A stretch of DNA of 64,000 nt from Torreya grandis (lineage: Eukaryota; Streptophyta; Pinopsida; Cupressales; Taxaceae): positions 720,001 through 784,000 of the forward strand of contig JARHVA010003528.1 in NCBI GenBank assembly GCA_037957365.1. Reading direction: 5' to 3'. The number at the start of each line of letters is the position of its first letter. Positions within the stretch are counted from its first letter, which is position 1. This document shows, piece by piece, positions 52,055 to 64,000 of the stretch. Made by a program: the position numbers and the translations under genes. The notes below the pieces were generated by a model. The model did not search any database and was not told the origin of the DNA. It saw nothing but the letters and a program-made list of their open reading frames with translations.

Positions 52055-53993
52055 TATTGATGATTTAAAATTGTGCTTGATTCTAATCACCAACAATGGG
52101 AAGTTTCAAGATATGGGACTTGCATCTTGAAACAACCTCTAAATTTTTGAGAAGCTAGTTCTTCTTTAAATCAAGTATATACTGGGAAAAGGGATAGAAA
52201 TTTTAATCAAAAACACAAATGCAAGAAAGAAAATCTAATCTATGGCAATGTGCCTGCATGTAGTTCAACTTTAATCCTGAGCATAGTGAGACTATATCTA
52301 AGATTCATTTACATTTAAGAGATAACAAGTGCATGATCAATGTAAAAGATGGAAACTATAAAAACAGGGGCTCACAACATAGACTACTTTTACAGTGATA
52401 TAGAAAATGTCAACAAAGGCATAGGGTTCAATCTTCTTATTTGAATTTTCTAGTCACATAAGAGGTGCAAAAACATGTACAGTTATATAAACTTTTCAAC
52501 TCAAGAAAATGAGACAAAAGCAAATGACATTCCTAATCACAGCTCTAGAAAGTCTATAGCCTAGACTACTTTTGCAAATGACACAGAAAATATCAACAAA
52601 GACATAGGATTCAATCTTCTCATTAATTCTCCAGTCACATAAGAGGCATAGAAACACGTACAGTTACATAAACCTTCCAACTTAAGAAGATAGAACAAAA
52701 GCAAATGATATTCCTAGTCATAGCTCTAGAAAGTCTAAACTCTTTACAATAATTCTCTCAAAATTCTCTCTGATATCTGATGATGATCCCTCTAGTGATC
52801 TTTGCACCCTTATTTATAGCCTTAGATTCACTCTGAATTGTTTGCTTGTTCCCAATCTAATGGCCAAACTAAAATCTAACCAAACTGGCAGTGTCTAATA
52901 GAAGATATTTTATAGATTCTGAAATGCTTTGTCTTCTAGAAGTTTATTGGCTGAAATAGATTATAGGACACTCCCTTCTCTTAAATGCTAGATAACACTT
53001 AGCTAACTCTTTGAAAATCTTCCTATTACTTAGGATACACTATAAAATGACACTTGGGATGTTTTGTAACACCTATTAAAGACACACAACACTTTATACA
53101 TAACTTATACTCTTTTGTGTCTTTGCTCAGGAATGTTCTACCTTTGACACTTGTTGTTATCCACTTCCTCAAAACTTCAACAGCTTAAAATAAAATAAGA
53201 CCCACAACATTTCTTACCTGAGTAACTTTAAAAGGTCCACAAGGATAGGTGTCAATCTCTACTGCTTTCATTAAAGGACACATGGCAATCTCTGCTTTAC
53301 TTATCTGGGATTACGTGGTGATCTCTGTTGCTTTTAGCTACCCTTTTTGAAACCTACAGAAGATGAAACATGGCATCTTCCACTTTATTCTATTTATACC
53401 ATAGAAACAATTGGGTCTCATTTCATATTTACATGGGCAGCGACACCTGGCAGCTTTTGCTTGCTTAAGAAATGAAACTTGGGACCCGCCACAATCTTTG
53501 CTATATCAGTGAAGCAAAATGAAGATAATTCAAATCACAACACATGGTGGCTTCTTTTCTCTTCTACTAGGATATGCGGCATCTTCTTTTGCTTTTAGAA
53601 AATCAAAATTGAGACCTTTCATGACTGCCACTTGGCACTTTCTGCTTGATCTTGATACATAGCTTGTTAAAACCTTTTGCTGAAAAGAGATGAAATGCAG
53701 GTGCCGATATGAAACCATAGATGATGACACTTGGCATGTTTTGTTGAGCCACTATGAGATACATGGCACATTCTGACCAACTCATAGAAAATATGAAAGG
53801 TGTCTCGAATGATGACACTTGTCATCTTTTGCTTTACTTCAACACTTAGACAAAAATGAATCAAAAGGAAAATTAGCGCCTGCACTCTATTTCAAAACTT
53901 TACCATCTCGAACCAAAGTATGTGGGAACAAAATTTTGCAGCATACAACTAAAAATCAGAATGAAACGTAGATTAATTTTTTTTTCTCTAACA
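52055..53993 (-). repeat. 5' LTR of the non-autonomous element
   Basis: Collinear with 47,680-49,615, including the 182-bp duplication and the box array. On the minus strand it starts TGTTAGAG. An ACGTGG core survives at about 53,315 where the partner LTR has ATGTGG. Confidence 0.88.
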
Positions 53994-53997
53994 ATAC

Positions 53998-56250
53998 CAA
54001 AACCAAAGTTTCAAGCATTTATATTTAAACAAAAAAAAGTAGATAAAAAGATAAAAAGAAGTGTTAGATACAAAATGTAACCAACTTAAAATCAAGATAT
54101 GAATTATCTAGACTTAATTAGGAACAAGAATATACAAAAACATAAATGAATAATAAAAAAAATTGAATACAAATGTAAAAAATTTAGGCCCAAGGCAAGG
54201 CTAGTCTCAAGGTTTACAAAATGTATGTAAACACAATAATAAAAACAAACAAACAGTCTAATAAACAAAACACACATCAAAAAACCAAATAGTAATACAA
54301 AGACAAAAATAAAAAGACAACAAAACAACAATAAAATTTAATTATGATACAAAACACCAATAAAAAATAGTGTCAACAAAATAAACAAAAATAATTAAAC
54401 AATTTGAAGCAAAAAAAAAAAGGTATATTAAGCATAATATTCTAAATAGACAAAGGCAAAAGATCAACAATTGTTAATCACAATAATAGTGTTGAAAGAA
54501 AACAAATTATTCATGTAGATGTAATGGAGGAGCTATGTTTATGATAGGGTGAACCTTAAGCTAGGTGACAATCACACCATTATAAAAATATAAGGAAAAT
54601 GGGTACAAAGCTTCCCCTAGGCTATAGGGAAATAATGACACAAAATAAATGAAATGGGGGAATAGAAGAAAATGAAGGAGAAGCCAAGCTAATTCTAGAT
54701 TCACAAGGTAAGTGGATACTACCTCCATAGTTTTCTAGATGAAAGATCCAACATGAAATTTGGGCCAAATTTAGCTCTCTTAGGATATGGGATAAAAGAA
54801 AATTGATGAAAAGGAAACATGATTATGGTGTAGAAGAATATTGGAATGGTCTCACATAATGGTGAGATTGTGAGAAAATCCAAGGGTATAATAATATATT
54901 CAGTTCAAATAAACAATTCACACAATGATGACCTATAAAATGGTGAGAGTGTATGGCTAAGGCCAATAAGGATGGGGAAACTAAAGGACAAGTGGTTACT
55001 TTTAAAGTAGCTAGGAGTCCAAGGATCCTTAAGGGAAGGAAGTGGTCAAAAAAGAAAATAAGGTATGATCGAGCTAACCCAAGACACCCCATGCATCTAA
55101 GTACTACCTATACAATCTATACAAACCAAAAGATGCTATAATTTTCCTATAATTGGGAGGAAAAATACTAATGTGGTCTATAAATAAAATGAATAAATAA
55201 GATGACCTAACCCAAAAAATATTGAAAACTTTATATCTCACGAGGAGATTTTAAGCCTAATTTTCATGATTTTTTGACTTTTAGGGTTTTATATACCTTT
55301 TACCAATGTTTTAAGAATTTTCTAAGCATCTCAACTCAATTTATAATTATGAGAGACTAAACTATCCAACTCTCAAAATGGTGAGAGTGTGGCTTAGGTT
55401 ACTTGTAAAATGATGAAAGTGTTCAAAATCAGAACCAACAATGTTTTTAGTCTTTGGTTTTATCATTTTCTAATGTTTTTTTTTGTTTTTAATATAAATA
55501 ATGAAATTAAATATGAATAATGGTACATATAACTACTTATTCAAGGATACACATTTTCACAAGTAAGAGTTTAAATGACAACTAAATAGGTTGTAATGGT
55601 ATTCCATCAATGACCATATTAAGACAATGGTAAATATCAAGAAATAATAAAATAAGAATATAATAATATGTATTGTAAAGGAAGTTCCAAAGAACCATCA
55701 AGAAGGAAAAAATCATTTACTAACATACCCTGGTACACTTGTCTACAAACTAAGCTACAAATATTGATAAAGTAAAACTACCTTGTAGAATGGTCCTTGA
55801 ATGTGTATAGAATTTCAGTGAATCATGATCATCATAATTGGTAAAAGGGTGAAATGTTTTAGGTTATAATGGTCCAAGTGAAATCAAGATTGGGATAGGT
55901 ATAGTGGAATAGAATGGTTATGGTTACAATGGTCCATATTTATAATGGTCTAGATTACAAAAGCCTAGATTACAACGATCCAGGTTATAATGGTCCAAGT
56001 TTACAGCAGTCTAGGGTTACAATGTTCTAGGGTTATAAGTATGATGGAAAATAAGTAATTTTGGCACATGGTTCCCCAATTAAGGGCTCTTGTAGACAAT
56101 GGTTTAAAAAGTTTTTCAAGTGTATAAATGCTTGAGATGTATAATGTTCATTGGTTCTGGGATCTATTCACCTGTTGGAGTAGCCAATTGGTATGCTCCT
56201 GAACCATAATTTATTGTAACTACATATGGGACCATCCAATTGGGATGAAA
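53998..56250. other. Non-coding element 3 sequence between the nested insertion and integrase
   Basis: No gene recognised. It contains A-rich tracts (54,000-54,450), repeated ATGGTGAGA words (54,860; 54,940; 55,379) and a 15-16-bp tandem array at 55,921-56,040. Open frames at 54,104-55,141 have no support. Confidence 0.5.
55921..56040. repeat. 15-16-bp degenerate tandem array
   Basis: About seven units of the type TTACAATGGTCTAGG occur head to tail (TTACAATGGTCCATA, TTATAATGGTCTAGA, TTACAACGATCCAGG and so on). One further unit lies at 55,862-55,877. Confidence 0.8.
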
Positions 56251-56299
56251 CTTACTCTTCTTCTTACATTAAACATTTGTGTTCTTTTGATTCTATTTT

Positions 56300-57400
56300 T
56301 AGACCAAGTCTCTAACTTAAAACTCTCAAGGGAGAGCGCATTTGTTATAGCTTAAATGTAACCTATTCTAATATGCTCTCAAATTGTCTAGGGTAGCTAA
56401 ATGTTTGCCATTAATAATTTAAAGCTCTTGTAACCTAAGAAATATATAATATTCATCATCAATAATTCACTATAAATATACCCACAATGAAGGAATCTCT
56501 ACCTTGATTGGGATAATATCCTCTATGCCAAAAACTAGGGAATATGGAGTGGCACCTGTAGGGGTACAATGACTAGTATGATAATCCTAGAGGGAGGGAA
56601 ATATTTTCAAGTACCAATTATGTCAAAATTTATTAACAATCTTCTCAAGAATTATGACCATGGTTTTGTTGGACACTTTGACTTGACTGTTTCCTTATGG
56701 GTTGTATGGTGTGGATTTATTGTGTTTGATTTTTAATAAGGTAAAAAAGGATTTAACATCTTTATTCACAAATGAACCACCATAATCAGATATAATTTAG
56801 GTAGGAATACCATAATGACAAATGATAAATTAATGGATAAACTTGGTGATTTTTCCTAGTTACGTAAGTGAGAGGAATGGCCTCAACCTACTTAGTAAAA
56901 TATTTTGTAGTAGTAAGAATGTGTTTATGGCCATCAAAGCATGTTGGGTTTATTTTATCAATGAGATTGATACCCCATGTATAAAATGGCCTTGGTGTAG
57001 TAATAAAATCTAATGGTAATGAATGTGTGTGTATCAAATATCATGTTGTTGGTAGGAAACACACTTTTTGATGTAATTACAAGCATCTGTATCCATCTTA
57101 ATCTAATAGTATCTTTTTCTTAAGATTTTATTGGCTAAGACTATGCCACTAGTGTGGACCCCACATATTTCTTCATGGACCACTTTAATCACTAACTTTT
57201 ATTCTCCTAAATATAACCAATGAAGAAGCATTCATTCATAGCCCATTTAATAAAACATGTTTCCAAGCAAGTTATAACAGGCTAGGTAATGAATAAATTT
57301 TTTATAGAAATTGTGTGAAAAGGTTAGGAGGAAGAACTTGGTCAAGAAAATAGTTATAAATTTCTTGGTACCAAGAAGGTTAAGTTGGGATATTGGGACC
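56300..57400 (-). pseudogene. Integrase of element 3, broken
   Basis: The minus-strand core has WGINLIDKINPTCFDGHKHI (first catalytic Asp is Asn) and IISDYGGSF (second Asp kept). A GNSQVKVSNKT segment follows, where the catalytic Glu is Lys. Downstream are WDYHTSH-like sequence, TPTGATPYSLVFGIEDIIP and a LHLSYNK-like C-terminal part, all typical of Tat integrase. The HHCC region upstream (about 57,050-57,250) is badly eroded. Inactive. Confidence 0.78.
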
Positions 57401-57439
57401 AATAATAACACAAACCCTCTTTGAATCTAGTAATACATT

Positions 57440-57960
57440 ATTAGGCTATAGAAGGTTATCAATGAGAAACTAATACTCTTTAACACTATTAAAAAAATAT
57501 CCCATGGACCCATTTGTTACCATTGCATCAACTGATCAGTTATTAGCTTAAGGTACCTATTCAAATTATAGTGACCTAAAATGTGACTTGAGATTATATA
57601 CAATACGATTATAGGGTACAAAATTTTCATCCCTTGTCTAATACTATTTTGTATTCTAATTAATGATTAAATAAGAGTCCCCATAAACCATTAACTATTG
57701 GATATCCCATTATATTTCAAGATAAATTCCAATAATAAGGGTTTCATACTTGGCCATGTTATTGGTGTAGTTGAAGTTGACATGGAATGATTTAGGGATG
57801 AGGTCCCTTATGGTGTAATTAGTAAAATGTTGAATCCATATCCATGCAATGTGAATGAGACATAAAATATAATGTCTAGTGTTCAAATTCATGAGCCACT
57901 TCCTCTATTTTCATGATACAATCATTTGAAAAATCAAATGTGAGTGGTTGAGTATCTATG
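57440..57960 (-). pseudogene. RNase H of element 3, broken
   Basis: The open stretch 57,710-57,892 carries IPKSFHVNFNYTNNMAKYET, where the usual AEY motif has Lys for the catalytic Glu. Downstream VYGDSYLIIN keeps the D-S motif, FEQVP-ANN is readable, and VDAMVT keeps the last Asp. This is the RNase H signature of plant gypsy elements. Confidence 0.78.
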
Positions 57961-58499
57961 ATAGGAGATTCAAAAAGTTGATCTCTGATGACTTTCCCCT
58001 TAATAGCTTTCTAATTTTTATACTTAACATCAAATTCACTCAATAACATAACCCATTTATCCATGCATCCTATAAGATTTACTATAGATAATGATTACTT
58101 GAGACGGTCCATTTTAGTGATGGAAATAATTTTATTATTCAACATGTAGTGCCACAAATTTTGGGAAGCAAACACCATTTCCAATCAATATTTATCAATG
58201 AGTGAATAATTATGCTCATATGTCACGACAATCATGTTCAAATAATATACATCATGTTATTTACCTTGGTCATCATGTTGGGACAAGAGTGTCCCTAGTG
58301 CATGTTGTGTTGCTAATATATAAATAAGAAATGGTTATCCATGTGTTGGTGGTTTTAATACTATTGGTTTCACCAAGTATATATTTAGTTTTTTAAATTA
58401 TGGCTTACATTAAATATCCCACTAAATGTGACATCTTTCTTCAAGAGGTACATAAAAGGATGGCACTTGTTTGCTATCTATGATATGAACCTATGAATA

Positions 58500-59430
58500 A
58501 ATTGGATTTTGCCTTATGGGATAGAAAGATACTTTAGATTTTAATGTGGAGGAATTTACATGACGAACTTGACCTTAGAAGGATCCACTTTAATACCTCT
58601 CTGTGATATAACGAATCCTAGCAATTTTCCCAAAGTGACACTAAAGAAGCACTTCTTAAGGTTGAGATAAACCTCATATTCATGAAGTCTCTTAAATATT
58701 ATCCATAAAACATCATCATGTCTAGAATAATTTATTAATTTTTATATGATATAATCAAAATAGTCCTCAACTATATCATGCATCATGGTATGGAAAATGA
58801 TAGTTATGGCATGTTGATAAGTATCACTAGCATTATTTAATCCAAAAGGCATGACTTGGTAATAGAATGTTCCCCATGGTGTGGTGAACATAGTCTTATG
58901 CTGGCACTTTAGGGTTAGCTTGATATGGTTGTACCCATAAAATCTATCTATGAGGGACAACATCTCATACCCTATAGTTAAGTCAAAAATCATGTCAATG
59001 TTGGGTAGAGGGAAATAATCCTTAGGACACACTTTATTGATGTCTCTAAAACTAGTAAAAATGCATAAGCCCTATAGATTTATACTAATTAGGACTATAT
59101 ATGGTATCCATTTAGAGTATTCTAGTGGTCTTATGAATCCAAATTCTAATAATATATATAGATCCTTTTTCACTAATATTGAAATGCATAGATGCATTTT
59201 TTTGCTTGACCGACTTAGGATATAGATGTACTATAAGTTGATGCATGATTAAGGTAGGGTAGAAGCCTAGCATGTATGAGTAAGCCCATGAAAATATATC
59301 AATAAAATACATTAAAATATGATCATCATCTTTGTCCATGAAGGAAAATCCTAGATAAACAATCTTAGGATCTTCATAAGTTTCAAGGATTACCTTAGTT
59401 GTAATCTCCATAAAGAGTATGGACATATTT
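58500..59430 (-). pseudogene. Reverse transcriptase of element 3, broken
   Basis: The minus-strand open stretch 59,112-59,426 is the pre-RT linker and N-terminal RT (EDPKIVYLGFSFMDKDDDHI, then ASMHFNISEKGSIYI). A frameshifted continuation at 58,742-59,032 has CPKDYFPLPNIDMI, EMLSLIDRFYGYNHIKL, TPWGTFYYQVMPFGLNNAS and EDYFDYII. The catalytic box is F-D-Y instead of V-D-D, so the second Asp is lost. The thumb region continues below 58,740. It is the most damaged RT box in the window. Confidence 0.85.
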
Positions 59431-60649
59431 TCTAGAATAGTAGGCGATGTTTGATACTAATCCTCCTATTTATATATTATTTTTGAGTCCCAAATATCAT
59501 CATAGTGAGATGAATATGAGTCTATTAGTTTTGGTAATGGCTAATTGAAATTTTTCTTAGGAAAATTGAGAGTAAGATACTCAAAGGATTTATGCTGGTC
59601 AGAAGTAATAATGGAGCTAGATGTAAATCTTGGACTTAGGGGACACTACATTTCCTATGGAGGTTATCAAACTTAACCATGTAAAATTCCCCAAAATAGG
59701 TTTTTACTCAAGGGCTTATCTTTATCTTTACTATTTCCCTAACCAATGAGCACCTCAAAGAGGTTTTTACTTTAAGATATCAATGTTTTATCTTTTGTAT
59801 GACTGAAGAAGTTTGCATGTTATCCAAATTAGGTGTCAAGGTTCAATGAGAATTAAAAGCCTTGTTTATGGTCACCAAGTGGAAATCCATATCTGAGGCC
59901 CATATACTTTGAAAAAGATTCCTCGATTTGAAACTAATCTATAGGTATAATATAATTTTGCTAGTCCCAATAAGAAGGGTAAGTGAGTAATGAGTTTTGA
60001 TAGTCATAATGGAATTAGAATAAAATATGTCAATATCAACTAGTTCATCATAGACACTATAATGAGATGTTATGTCATTTTTGGGAGTTTCTTCATCAAT
60101 TGATAAAGAGGAATCACTTTCAAAATACATGAGGTCACCTTAGGTAGTATAAATTGAAGACCTTGGTTCATATTAGTTTTACTAGTAGATAGAGGTTCAA
60201 TAGTCTAAATTATCCATAATTTAATTAGGGATAGGGTATTTAATAATATAAAAATAAATTGTGAGGTTTTTAGCATATAACCAATCTCCTTTAGTAATGG
60301 CCTCCTGATCCTGATTTGGGGAAGTGACTAGTACAAATACCATTGGCTCCTTCTATGTGTTTTTATTCTACCAAATCATGTTAGGCCTACAATGGATTCC
60401 AAAAGGTTTGGGTTGCCCATAATAATTGGGATATTTGGGAAACTTTCGTATATGAAAATCATCTTTCAGATGGTATGTGGAAATTTTGATGTCCTCAATA
60501 GTAAGCTAGTTTGTAAATGTTACAAAGAATAAATTAACTAAAGTGGAAGCAAGATCACTAGGTTTGATATAAAGACTTAGGTCATTTAAAAACTATTTAT
60601 TTGTTCTTATTTTCTATAAATTTATAACTATACCAATAATTATGGTTCA

Positions 60650-61080
60650 TGTATTCAACCTCTAAATGTTTACAATATTGGTATGGCTACAAATTAGCAT
60701 AAATAGTAACCTCAATTCTAGAATGAGGTAACTTGAGGCATTAATTCAAGGTAGAATGGATAATGCATACTTTATGGATCTAAGGGTGAAAAATAAGTAC
60801 ATTATAAGAAAATTTTATTTCTAAAACATCACACAAGATATCATGGGTTATATGCCCAATAATAATTGGGAATCAAATGGTCCATAAAGACTTTCTTTTA
60901 GCATTGTCAAATGCTTTGATCATGATTGTTTCTAGCCACATATCAATTATATAAATTTTAGTGACACTATATTCAGCCCTAAACCATTGTCTATAAGAAC
61001 CCAATTGATCTTATGATGTGTTATAATGACCTCAATGTAAAAGGGATTATTATGGATAACACCATGGGAAGACATATCTT
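60650..61080 (-). pseudogene. Protease region of element 3
   Basis: Minus-strand reading gives HNNPFYIEVIITHHKIN followed by VLIDNGLGLNI, the retropepsin active-site region with Asp kept. Downstream IHKVCIIHSTLN and KLPHSRIEVTIYAN match the protease-RT linker of Tat elements. Frames are broken. Confidence 0.7.
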
Positions 61081-62252
61081 GTTGATTAAAGGTAAGTTCT
61101 TGTCTTCGATATAAATGTCCCAAAAGTGTTTGGAATTAGGTAGGGTTAACATACTCAAGATTAATGGATCAATAGAGGAAGTCATTTAGTATGGTCCTAT
61201 GAACTTCTAACATATGCAAGAGATATAGGATAAAAATTTGCACATACATTTTGATTAGTTGGTCATGAATACTGGTGTCACCCAAAATTTCACACATGGA
61301 ATTTTGGGATACCCCTATTAATTTTTTGTCTTTTGTATTTTGTGAGTTATTATTTCTTGTTGAAACTAGTCCTATAAATAATAATTAGTCTTTAGTTGTT
61401 TTCATTATGGTTTCTTTCATTACCAATTGCTTCAAATCACTCCAAAAGGTTAAAAAATATATGCCTAAAGCCATCACTCAAAAACCTATTTACTCATCTT
61501 TCCTAGAAGATAAAAAAAATATAAACATATGAGCTAACTTGGGTTCTCTAAGTTACTTTACTTATCAATTAAAAAGTAAGTAGTCATCACAAACTTGAGT
61601 TGCACCATCCAATGTAAACTAGAATCATCAAACAACTTTACTTCTCATTGAAAGACAAGTAGGTTTGAAAACCTACAGAACATTACCTAAAGTAAACCAC
61701 ATTTTTGAAATAAATTCACTTTCCCAAATCAATAATTAAAAGTAATTGAGGTTTATGAACCCAAAGTACTCACCAATCAAGATCGAGTCAGGTTTATAAT
61801 GTTGCTTAATTTCAAAAGCCAAATTAAGCAAAGTAATTAGTAAAACTCATCAAAATCCAAGGGATTAAGTGGCTCATTGTCACATGTCTACAACATGTCA
61901 TTAATTCATTGTCAAATATAAATATAAAGGAATTCCACCTCATTTCCCACATGGCATTTGAGTTGTTTGACCAAGTTGTCACCCTTGTTAACCCTTAACT
62001 ACACTTTTTGAGCTTTTGAAGTGATTTTGGATCAGGCTCTTCATGAACCATTTTAATTTAATGTATTTAGATAATTTTCCTTTTATTTACATTCCTCCAT
62101 ATTAAACATTTTCTTCTCATGTTTCTTTGGTAATTTTCCATTCATTGTCATGAATGTATTTCTATATGTGTTTATTTTGCTTGGTTTTATTTATCAAATT
62201 TTACTTGTTTATATGTTTTAAAAACCTTGTAGGAATTTTCTTAAGATTTTAT
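61081..62252. other. AT-rich region without recognised coding
   Basis: In position it could include the 3' end of element 3 gag or another insertion. I see no gag motif and no LTR end that I can support. Confidence 0.4.
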
Positions 62253-64000
62253 TGTTGATGGTTAAAATTGTGCTATTTCTAACACCAAAAATTGGAAGTT
62301 TCAAGAATGTGGGACTTGCAACCTAAAACAACCTCTAGATTTTAAAGAAGCTAGTTCTACTTTATATCAAGTGTATACTAGGAAAAGGGATAGGAATCAA
62401 ACAGAAACACAAGTGAAAATGAAAGGAAATCTAACTATGGTGATGTACCTAAATTTTATTTGACCCTTAATTCTGAGCATAGTGAATCTATATGTAAGAT
62501 CCAATTACATTAAAGAGCGAACAAGGTATGATCAATGTAAAAGATGAAAAATAATAGAAATAGAGGCTCACAACTTAGACTACTTTTTGTAGTGACACAA
62601 AGAAATATCAATAAAGGCACAGAACTCAGTCTTCTTATTAATTATCTAGTCACATAAAAGGCACATAAACATGTAAAGTTACATAAACTTTCTAACTCAA
62701 GAAAATAGAACAAAGGCAAATGATATTCCTGATCAAAGCTAAAGAAAGTCTAAAACTCTTGACAATAATCTCTCATTGAAAATTCTCTCAATCTTATGAT
62801 AATGATCTAGTGATCTTTGCACCCCTATTTATAGCCTTAGATTAGTTCTAGATTATCTGCACATTCCCAATCCAATGGCCTAACTGAACTCTAACTGAAC
62901 TAGAAGTGTCTAACACAAGATATTTATTAGATTTGAAATGTTTTATCTTTCTGCAAGTTCATTGGCTAAATTAGATACCTAAAACACTTCCCACTTTCAA
63001 ATGAGAGAGGACACTTGGCCAATTCCCCTAATTTTACTTGAAAACCTTCTTATTATTTAAGATGCACTAGAAAATGACACTTGGCGTGTTTTGTAGCACT
63101 TAATGAATACACACAACACTTTTCACATAATCTATACTCTTACTGTGTCTTCACTTAGAAGTGTTCCATCCTTGACATCTATCACCATCCACTTCTCAAA
63201 AACCTAAACAAATTCTATAGAAAATGGGACCCAAAGCACTTCTCATTTGAGCAACTTTAAAAAGGGAACAGGGACAGGTGGCCCTTTCCATGCATTTTAA
63301 ACAAGGGACATGTGGTAGTCTCCACTGCTTTTAGCTACCCTTTGAGAATCCTACAGAAGGTGACACTTGTTAATTTCTACATCGCTCTATCTATTCTATA
63401 GAAACATTTGGGCCTTATTTCATATTTACATGGATGACAACACTCGGTGGTTTCTACTTGCCTCAAAAATAGAACCTGGGTCCCACCATAGTCTTTACTT
63501 ATCAATGAAATAAAGTGAAGATAATTTAGATGTTGACATGTGGTGGCTTCCATTCTCTTCAACTAGGGATACGTGGCATCTTCCATTACTTTTATAAAAG
63601 CATATTGAAACCTTCCATGATTTCCACCTGTCACCTTCTACTTGATCTTGAGAAAGCTTATTGGAAAGAAGCCTTCAAAATGTATAAGAAACATGAGACA
63701 TAGATGCTGACACTTGTTGCACTGCATTGAGTTATTATGGGACACATGGCACATTTCACAGTACATACTAAAATTATGAAAAGTGCCTCAATCGATGACA
63801 CTTGGTAGCTTTCACTCTATTTTGACACTTAGACAAAATTGAGGCAAAAAGAAATTTGAGCCCGTGTTTTGAGTCAAAAACTTCAATATCTCAAACCAAA
63901 GTGTTCAGGGACAAAAATTTGGATCGCACGACTGAAAATCAAAATGAAACATAGAGTATTTTTTACTCTATAGTTATTGGCAACCCCAAGGACTTTTGAA
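62253..64000 (-). mobile_element. Second member of the non-autonomous family, cut by the window end
   Basis: An LTR of about 1.72 kb (62,253-63,972) aligns with the LTRs at 47.7 and 52.1 kb. It is about 0.2 kb shorter because it has one, not two, of the 182-bp units. The next 28 bases match the internal sequence after 49,615 (TTATTGG-AACCCCAAGGAC), so the element continues beyond 64,000. The open frame 63,377-63,562 is inside the LTR and is not a gene. Confidence 0.82.

Larger units (their letters stand above)
47680..53993 (-). mobile_element. Non-autonomous LTR element with one unknown ORF, inserted in element 3
   Basis: Two direct repeats of about 1.94 kb (47,680-49,615 and 52,055-53,993) enclose 2.4 kb. 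On the minus strand the LTR starts TGTTAGAG or TATAGAG and ends ATCAACA or ATCAATA. The minus-strand primer-binding site at 52,033-52,049 resembles that of element 2, which sets the orientation. No gag, protease, RT or integrase is visible. The interior holds one long, decayed reading frame. A candidate imperfect target duplication is AATAT (47,675-47,679) against AATAC (53,993-53,997). A second family member starts at 62,253. Confidence 0.82.
44356..61250 (-). mobile_element. Element 3: oldest Tat-type element, interrupted, LTRs not identified
   Basis: Minus-strand coding order is protease (about 61,070), RT (about 59,000), RNase H (about 57,800) and integrase (about 56,300-57,330). A + strand PMD gene (about 44,690-46,830) lies beyond integrase, the same plan as elements 1 and 2. 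A 6.3-kb non-autonomous element interrupts it at 47,680-53,993, and element 2 interrupts its 3' side. The 3' LTR may be split by element 2; the 5' LTR may lie outside the window. Limits are therefore approximate. Confidence 0.7.

Noticed and set aside
60600..60700. A Cys/His cluster (YCKHLEVEYMNH) that looked like a gag zinc knuckle in element 3
   Set aside because: It lies downstream of the protease motif in reading direction and fits the protease-RT linker better; spacing does not match the knuckle.

Overview
The window looks like gene-poor, heterochromatic nuclear DNA from a seed plant with a large, methylated, repeat-rich genome. The evidence is Ty3/gypsy-type LTR retrotransposons of the plant Tat lineage, plant mobile domain (PMD) sequences, a tRNA-Met-primed miniature LTR element, very AT-rich and CpG-poor sequence, and long dinucleotide microsatellites. 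I found no intact host gene, rRNA, tRNA or CRISPR array. Almost every recognisable coding stretch is a decayed transposon gene. The species cannot be named from this sequence.

The layout is a nest of insertions. Element 1 (about 4,366-24,989, minus strand) has LTRs of about 0.8 kb and an imperfect target duplication (CTAAT/CCAAT). Read on the minus strand it carries gag, protease, reverse transcriptase, RNase H and integrase. A PMD gene lies between integrase and the 3' LTR on the opposite (+) strand. Its RT/RNase H segment of about 1.6 kb is tandemly duplicated, and a 483-bp miniature LTR element (7,810-8,292, perfect CACAT duplication) sits inside the PMD gene. Element 2 (26,402-44,350, minus strand) has LTRs of about 1.5 and 1.6 kb, a perfect ATACC target duplication, a clear primer-binding site and a clear polypurine tract. 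It has the same gene order, again with an antisense PMD gene. Element 3 (pieces at about 44,356-47,679 and 53,998-61,250, minus strand) is the oldest and has the same order (protease, RT, RNase H, integrase, antisense PMD), but its LTRs are not identified. Element 2 is inserted on its 3' side.

A fourth, non-autonomous LTR element (47,680-53,993, minus strand) is inserted into element 3. It has LTRs of about 1.94 kb, a primer-binding site like that of element 2, and one long unrecognised acidic reading frame instead of gag-pol. A second member of this family begins at 62,253 and runs off the window. Its LTRs carry a repeated box resembling decayed ABRE/G-box sites.

The main points of interest are: three elements all carrying an antisense PMD gene, each followed by a long microsatellite at the same structural position; a miniature element whose left LTR is a near-perfect palindrome; a microsatellite expansion dated by comparing two LTRs of one element; the non-autonomous family with its unknown reading frame and LTR box array; and loss of the integrase catalytic glutamate by the same Glu-to-Lys change in all three elements. 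Boundaries of decayed genes are approximate because frameshifts and stops are frequent.
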